Below are positions 58,622 through 64,000 of a stretch of DNA of 64,000 nucleotides, in pieces. The notes beneath the pieces were generated by a model that was not told the DNA's origin, did no database searches, and saw nothing but the letters and a program-made list of their open reading frames with translations. The stretch is from Callipepla californica brunnescens. Taxonomy: Eukaryota > Chordata > Aves > Galliformes > Odontophoridae. The translations under genes and the position numbers were made by a program. Within the stretch, counting starts at the first letter, position 1. Every line of letters begins with the position of its first letter. Location: positions 1,860,001 to 1,924,000 of the forward strand of contig JALIRH010000049.1 of assembly GCA_023055505.1 (NCBI GenBank), read 5' to 3'.

Positions 58622-58768
58622 TTCATAGATACATGAGGTTGGAAAGGACCTCCAAGATCATCTAGTCCAACCGTCCTCCCACCACCATCCCTACCCACCA
58701 AGCTACTCAATCCAATCCCTTAGCACCTCATCTAAATGCTTCTTGAACAGCGCTAGGGATGGGCCCCT
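58622..58768 (-). mobile_element. CR1 3'-end fragment, copy C
   Basis: Inverted counterpart of 37271-37411, reading TTCATAGATACATGAGG on plus. Confidence 0.9.
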
Positions 58769-59244
58769 GTGGCTGCTTTGGTGCCCCTGGCTGCCCCGGT
58801 GCTGGCTAGGGTGATGGACCCCGGCCCTCCCCTTGTCCCCTAGAGAGCACCTATTGCTCCCAGCTCCTCTTCCCACAGGCCTTACAGCCGTACCTCAGCT
58901 TGTCTGCAAAGGCGTGCCGGTCTTCAAAAGCACTCAGACGCAACTCCAGGAGAATCCGCCTGAGGTGCAGACCAAGGGATGACGAACAGTTCAGCTTGCC
59001 ATTGTGAGCGTTCACTGCTGGTATGCATTTGTTTTTGTTTTTTTCTTTTTTCTGTGCAGTAAACGCTTGTGAAAAAGCTGGTGTTTCTTGTGTGGCGTTA
59101 GGTATTTTATATCACTGTGTGTACGTAGGAGAGCGCAGTGATAAAGCACCGTTGGTCAGCAGCAGAGAGCACTGAGCTGTTGCAACACAGCAGCTGTGTA
59201 CTCTGGGATGTCCTGCATATGCATGCAGACAACGTATACATCCT

Positions 59245-59482
59245 TGTCAAGGGTTTGTGGGCCGGTTCAGCCCGGCCCCGCAACAACCGAGGAAGGAGAC
59301 CCACAGGCCCACACCCCGGACAGGGGGAAGGGGGAAATGAAAAAAAGGAAATAAGCCCCAAAACAAAACAGTGGCAACGATCTGAGGGGGAAAAGCTAAT
59401 TTACTAAATAAGACATCAGGAAGTAAATAACACAATATAATGCAATACAATTTGGAATTAAGCCTAATTAATCAAACAAAAC

Positions 59483-59520
<38 letters not shown>

Positions 59521-59781
59521 GTGCCCGAAACACCGAAGGCCTTACGCTAACGCTGAAGGCGGACGGCAGCGAGCACCCACTCCTAAGTGATCCTAGAGGA
59601 AAGAGAGAGAAAGTCCCGTGACCGCAGAGGGTTTTTATCTGTTCCCTCTGAGCGGAAAACACGTGAAAAAAAACAAAGCATTGCAAAGTCCTCTGGGGAA
59701 TGTAGTTCTCCCTGACTCCCAATGCACTACATGATGCCATGATGTGGAATACCAGTACCAAAAAATCATAAAACCACGACA
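59245..59781 (-). mobile_element. Solo LTR with target duplication, private to copy C
   Basis: 537 bp, TGTCAAGGGTTTGTGGGCC to CCACGACA, flanked by a perfect ATCCT duplication (59240-59244 and 59782-59786). A and B have the uninterrupted site (TATCCTGTATAGGATGTATAC region, near 4076-4095). It is closely similar to the LTR at 19244-19788, including a (GA)n run. Confidence 0.93.
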
Positions 59782-60689
59782 ATCCTATACAGGATAACAT
59801 GAAAAAAAAATATGTGCAATTGTGAAATATTAGCCAAACCACATGCCTTCAAAATAGGCGCATGGCAGCTCAACGGAGCAGCAGTTCCAACAAACAAGAT
59901 GTTGGGGCCATTGCGTGGTTATCCTTCCTTCACTGTTTTACCACGGAACTGTTCTCTTTGTAACGCGTTCCTGGCACGTCACATTTACCGTCGTCTCATA
60001 ACTCAGCGTCTTGCCTTCGTTTGGCAGAGGTAACGGTGCATCAAACACGAAGAAGTCAGAAATCGTGCAGGTTTTGGGATTTCTGATCCGGGTGTGCCAA
60101 ACCTGGCATTCCCGCTGAGCATTTTCCTGTCGTCAATTTCTGCCTAAGTAATAAATGGGTAATTCCTAAGAAGCGCCGAGTCGATCAGTGTGGCCTAAAA
60201 ACAAAATCCCAAACATCCTAAAGCTGACTTTCCTTCTTCACAAGCCACGGTCGGTGAAGAAGGGAATGCTTTTAAGGACTGAGAAACGGCATTTCAAAGT
60301 GTGAAAGAAAAGCGTGCCCTTAACGACAAGAACTGTTTCTCGCTTACCTAAAACCATAAGGCTCAGCTGCCCCCATGCATCACAGGATGACAAAGTGGGA
60401 GATGCAATGCTGCAAAGGACTGATTACAACTTAATTAGGCATCAAAAGGAGGGCTCAAAGTATTCAAGGAGGTGAAGGAGCTCTTCCGCACGTGTGAGAT
60501 GGAAAGGATTCTTAATATGGTGACAGTAATCCCGTAAAGAGAATGACTTCTTCTTTTTCTCTAAGTGATGCAGAAAGATGAGGAGCGGTCCACGCAAAGT
60601 TTGAAAGATTGGAGGGTTTGTTTTTTTTAAAGGATCGGGGCACCGAGGCCTGTCCGATTAATTGCTGGAGCAGGAAAACAAACCACCTC

Positions 60690-61021
60690 TGTAGGTCAAA
60701 TAACCCCGAGGAAAGCACTCAAGGAAATGGTGCGAAAGGTGGTATATTTTCGGTAGGCTTTAAGTAGATGGTATACAAACAAATAGCAGAAGAGATTGGC
60801 TCACCTTGGTGATGGTTGAGGCTTGCCGATAACTCCACCAGGGAGGGATCTCCAACCAGAGATCCTTCCCCTCTGGTGGTGGTCAGCCCTTCAATGGGGT
60901 CTGGGAGAGGTGGAGTCAAACTGCACCCCTTCCAATCACACTCAGTTGTGCCCCTGCAGCTGACTCAGTGCCTCAGGTGATCCATCAGTGGTTCAGGCCG
61001 TGATTCAGCAGTTCCCATACA
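60690..61021. mobile_element. Solo LTR-like repeat, copy C
   Basis: Inverted counterpart of 35561-35889: TGTAGGTCAAATAACC to GTTCCCATACA on plus. Confidence 0.45.
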
Positions 61022-61536
61022 TCCCTCCACCTTGGGCCTGAGAGATCTGAAGTTCAAAGTTCCATTGTGATTGAGTGCTTGTTCAGACTGGGCCCTTCTC
61101 ACACCCAAATCCTATGATGAGACACATTGCCCACGTGGGACTTGGGCCTCGCAATATCTTGCACCCCACGCAGAGTGCTGCTGTTCCCTTGTCTCTCATT
61201 TGACATCACACAAACCTCCATCTCAATGCCCCAGGAAGGGCCCTGTGCCAGCATGAGGGACAGGATCTCCCCTCCATGGCTCCGGGGATCAGGGCATGGC
61301 CTTTCTGCTTCGTGAGACAAAGAAGGGATTTCTCAGCATCACAGCCACCATTACAGTTCTTTGTCAACCTGTAACCGTGGCTTCCAATGATCTGCTCCAG
61401 CAAGTCCCTGGCGCTAACAAAGCACGGAGCTGGGCCGGCCTTGCGACGGCAGCTATCCGTGGGAGAACAGAAATCTCACGGCCAGTGGTTCGTAATGCTT
61501 TCATAATTGACCTGGGTGCGGGACCTGAAGGCACGC

Positions 61537-62082
61537 TGTCAACGGTTTACCGGAATGGGTCGGCACGGTTCCGCGACCATTGGTGTGGGGGACCCACGGC
61601 CCAGGAAAGGGGAAAGGGAAAAGGGAGATGGGCCTAAGGACAAAGCAGCAGCAACGATCTGAGGAGGAAGGCTAATTCACTAAATAAGATCTCAGGCAGC
61701 AAAATGACACAATCTAATACGATCTAATTGGAATTGAGGCTAATGAATCAAATAAAATGAGCAAGAGAGTGTCTGATAAACCGAAGGCCTTACGCTAACG
61801 CTGAAGTCGAACGGCAGCGAGCACCCACTGCCGAGTGATCCTGAAGGAAAGAGAGCGTCCTGTGACACACCAGCAGTTGATATCTTTTCCTCTGAGCAGA
61901 AAATACGTAAAAATACAAAGCATCGCACAGTGCTCTGGGGAATGGAGTTCTCTTCTGGGACAGGTACACCCATAACTACTGATGATCCACGGAGCTGGAG
62001 CCCTGACTCTTTGACTCTTCATGCACTCCATGATGTTACGATGTGGAATACCAATGCCCCAAAATCATAAAACCGTGGCACA
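61537..62082 (-). mobile_element. Solo LTR of the ERVL-type family, copy C
   Basis: Inverted counterpart of 2705-3251 and 34497-35045, TGTCAACGG to CCGTGGCACA on plus. Confidence 0.8.
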
Positions 62083-62475
62083 CACTGAGCAGGTTTGCGG
62101 ATCGCACGGATTTGGGGTGAGCTCCTGACTCCCTTAGGACGTCCTGCTGAGAGATCTCGCCAAACTGGAGGGCTGGGCAATTGGCAGCAGCGTTCGGAGA
62201 ACCCAACCTACGAGGTCACGCCGTCCCCAGCAGTTCTACTGAACCGTGGCCCTCAGCGCGAGTGCGAAACGCTCCTTCACAGCCCCGGGGTCGGTGTCTG
62301 CAGCACCTCCCCGAGCCGCACGTTCTGGAGCCTGACAGCTCTTTTGAGAAGTATACTTTTATATATTTACATCAAAAGATAAATTTATGTATTCATATAG
62401 AAAGATAAATTTATATATTTATATAAAAAAATCTAAATTTGTATATTTGTGTAAAGATATACATGTTTATACTGT

Positions 62476-63476
62476 CGTGGTGGCGAACGGTGTTAAGTCC
62501 AGCTGGCGTCCTGTCACGAGTGGTGTCCCCCAAGGGTCGGTATTGGGGCCCATACTGTTTAATCTCTTTATTGATGACCTGGATGAGGGGATTGAGTGCA
62601 CCCTCAGTAAGTTTGCAGATGACACCGAGTTGGGAGGATGTGTGGATGTGCCTGTGGGTAGGGAGGCCCTTCAGCGGGATCTGGATAGGCTGGACAGTTG
62701 GGCTGAGCTCAATGGGATGAGGTTCAATAAGGCCAAGTGCCGGGTGCTGTATTTGGCCACAATAACCCCATGCAATGCTATAGGCTTGGGGCAGAACGGC
62801 TTGAGGAATGTACAGAGGAAAAGGACCTGGGGGTGTTCGTTGATGCCCAACGTGAGCCGGCAGTGTGCCCAGGTGGCCACGAAGGCCAACGGCATCCTGG
62901 CCTGGATTAGGAACAGCGTGGCCAGCAGGAGCAGGGAGGGGATCATCCCCTGTACCTCGAGTACTGTGTTCAGTGTTGGGCCCCTCACTACAAGAGAGAC
63001 ATCGAGGCCCTGGAGCGTGTTCAGAGAAGGGCGACAAAGCTGTGAGGGGTCTGGAGCACAAGCGTGACCAGGAGCGGCTGAGGGAGCTGGGATTGTTTAG
63101 CTTTGGAAAAAGGAGGCTCAGAGGAGAACTCATCACACTCTACCATTTCCTGAAGGGAGGCTGTGGTGAGGAGGGGGTCGGCCTCTTCTCCCAGGTAACT
63201 AATGACAGGACGAGAGGGAATGGCCACAAGTTGTGTCGGGGAAGATTTAGATTAGACTTGAGGAAAAATTTATTCTCTGAGAGAGTGGTCCGGCACTGGA
63301 ATGGCCTGCCTAGGGAGGGGGTTGAGGCACCGTCACTAGCGCTGTTCAAGATAAGTTTAGATGAGGTGCAGAGGGATTTGATTTAGTAGCTTGGTTGGTA
63401 GGGATACTGGTGCGAGGATGGTTGGACTAGATGATCTTCTATGTCCTTTCCAACCTCATGAATCTATGAATCTATG
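62476..63476 (+). mobile_element. CR1 LINE fragment, copy C
   Basis: Plus-strand CR1 from the RT domain ([20 protein letters not shown]) to the 3' tail ATGAATCTATGAATCTATGG, which runs directly into the inverted minisatellite. Frames are broken, as in copy B. Confidence 0.93.
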
Positions 63477-64000
63477 GATCAATGTCGCCACAGGGATCAC
63501 TGGGGCCATAAAACTCAATGGGGCCATAGGAATCAATGGGGCCATAGGAATCAATGGGGCCATATGGATCAATGGGGCCATAGAAATCAGTGGGGCCATA
63601 GAACTCAAAGGGGCCACAGGAATCAATGGGGTCATAGGAATCAATGGGGCCACAGGAATCAATGGGGCCATAGGAATCAATGGGGCCATAGGGATCAATG
63701 AGGCCATAGGAATCAGTGGGGCCATAGAACTCATTGGGGCCATAGGGATCGATGGGGCCATAGGGAACAATGGGGCCATAGAACTCAAGGGGCCATAGGG
63801 ATCAATGGGACCATAGGGATCAATGGGGCCATAGGGATCAAAGGGGCCATAGGAATCAATGGGGCCATAGGGATCAATGGGACCATAGGGATCAATGGGG
63901 CCATAGGGAGCGATGGGACCACAGGAATCAATGGGGCCTTAGGGATCAGTGCGGCCATAGGGATCAATGTGGCCAAAAAAATCAATGGCCATAGGAATCA
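63477..64000 (-). repeat. 18-bp minisatellite array, inverted block
   Basis: On plus it reads ATAGGAATCAATGGGGCC units, the reverse complement of the array at 26529-33106, and continues to the window edge. It begins with the same transitional units as the B junction. Confidence 0.97.

Larger units (their letters stand above)
58290..63476 (-). repeat. Segmental duplication, copy C (inverted, partial)
   Basis: The reverse complement matches B from 33107 to about 37735: CR1, AT-rich tract, solo LTR, unrecognised frame, LTR-like repeat and CR1 3' end. Homology ends near 58290 (= about 37735 in B and 5035 in A), after which 58204-58290 differs up to the provirus. C keeps sequence deleted in A at 3739 and differs from B near 36440, so it gives the fuller ancestral state. 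It has one private LTR at 59245. Confidence 0.9.

Overview
This is a vertebrate, almost certainly bird, window, and most like a galliform such as chicken. CR1 LINEs are everywhere, including one nearly full-length copy with both frames open. There are OR14-type avian olfactory receptor sequences, maestro heat-like (MROH) exons, an alpharetrovirus-like LTR and several avian ERV families. The stretch is accessory, repeat-built DNA with no intact host gene that I can support. All host genes seen are pseudogenes or fragments: RPS17 retrocopy, MTUS2-like exons, two OR14-like copies, an L-type calcium-channel exon and MROH exons. A repeat-rich microchromosome or sex-chromosome location is possible but cannot be decided here.

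Layout. 1-1782: 3' end of a betaretrovirus-like (ERVK-type) ERV with its LTR. 1783-22953: segmental duplication copy A (CR1 pieces, solo LTRs, RPS17 pseudogene, full-length CR1, MTUS2-like pseudogene on the minus strand, OR pseudogene). 22954-26528: gag-only ERV with two LTRs. 26529-33106: 18-bp minisatellite array, split by an alpharetrovirus-like solo LTR at 30542-30929. 33107-47083: duplication copy B, colinear with A but lacking the segment equivalent to about 5960-13555. 47084-49239: mosaic of ERV, CR1, calcium-channel exon and interstitial telomeric repeat. 49240-51719: eight MROH exons (minus), two with in-frame TAG. 51798-58203: a two-LTR, class III-like (ERVL-type) provirus on the minus strand with a Lys1,2 primer site. 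About 58290-63476: copy C, a shorter inverted third copy. 63477-64000: the same 18-bp minisatellite, inverted.

How the parts relate. Satellite abuts the CR1 3' end in both B (33106/33107) and C (63476/63477), so satellite plus flank moved as one unit. In copy A that edge has been replaced by an ERV LTR at 1782/1783. Both two-LTR proviruses lie at discontinuities between unrelated sequences and lack target-site duplications, so they look like sites of ectopic recombination. Copies A and B differ by scattered substitutions, several deletions and private LTR insertions, which gives a relative order of events.

All protein names come from reading translations and recalled family features; no database search was run.
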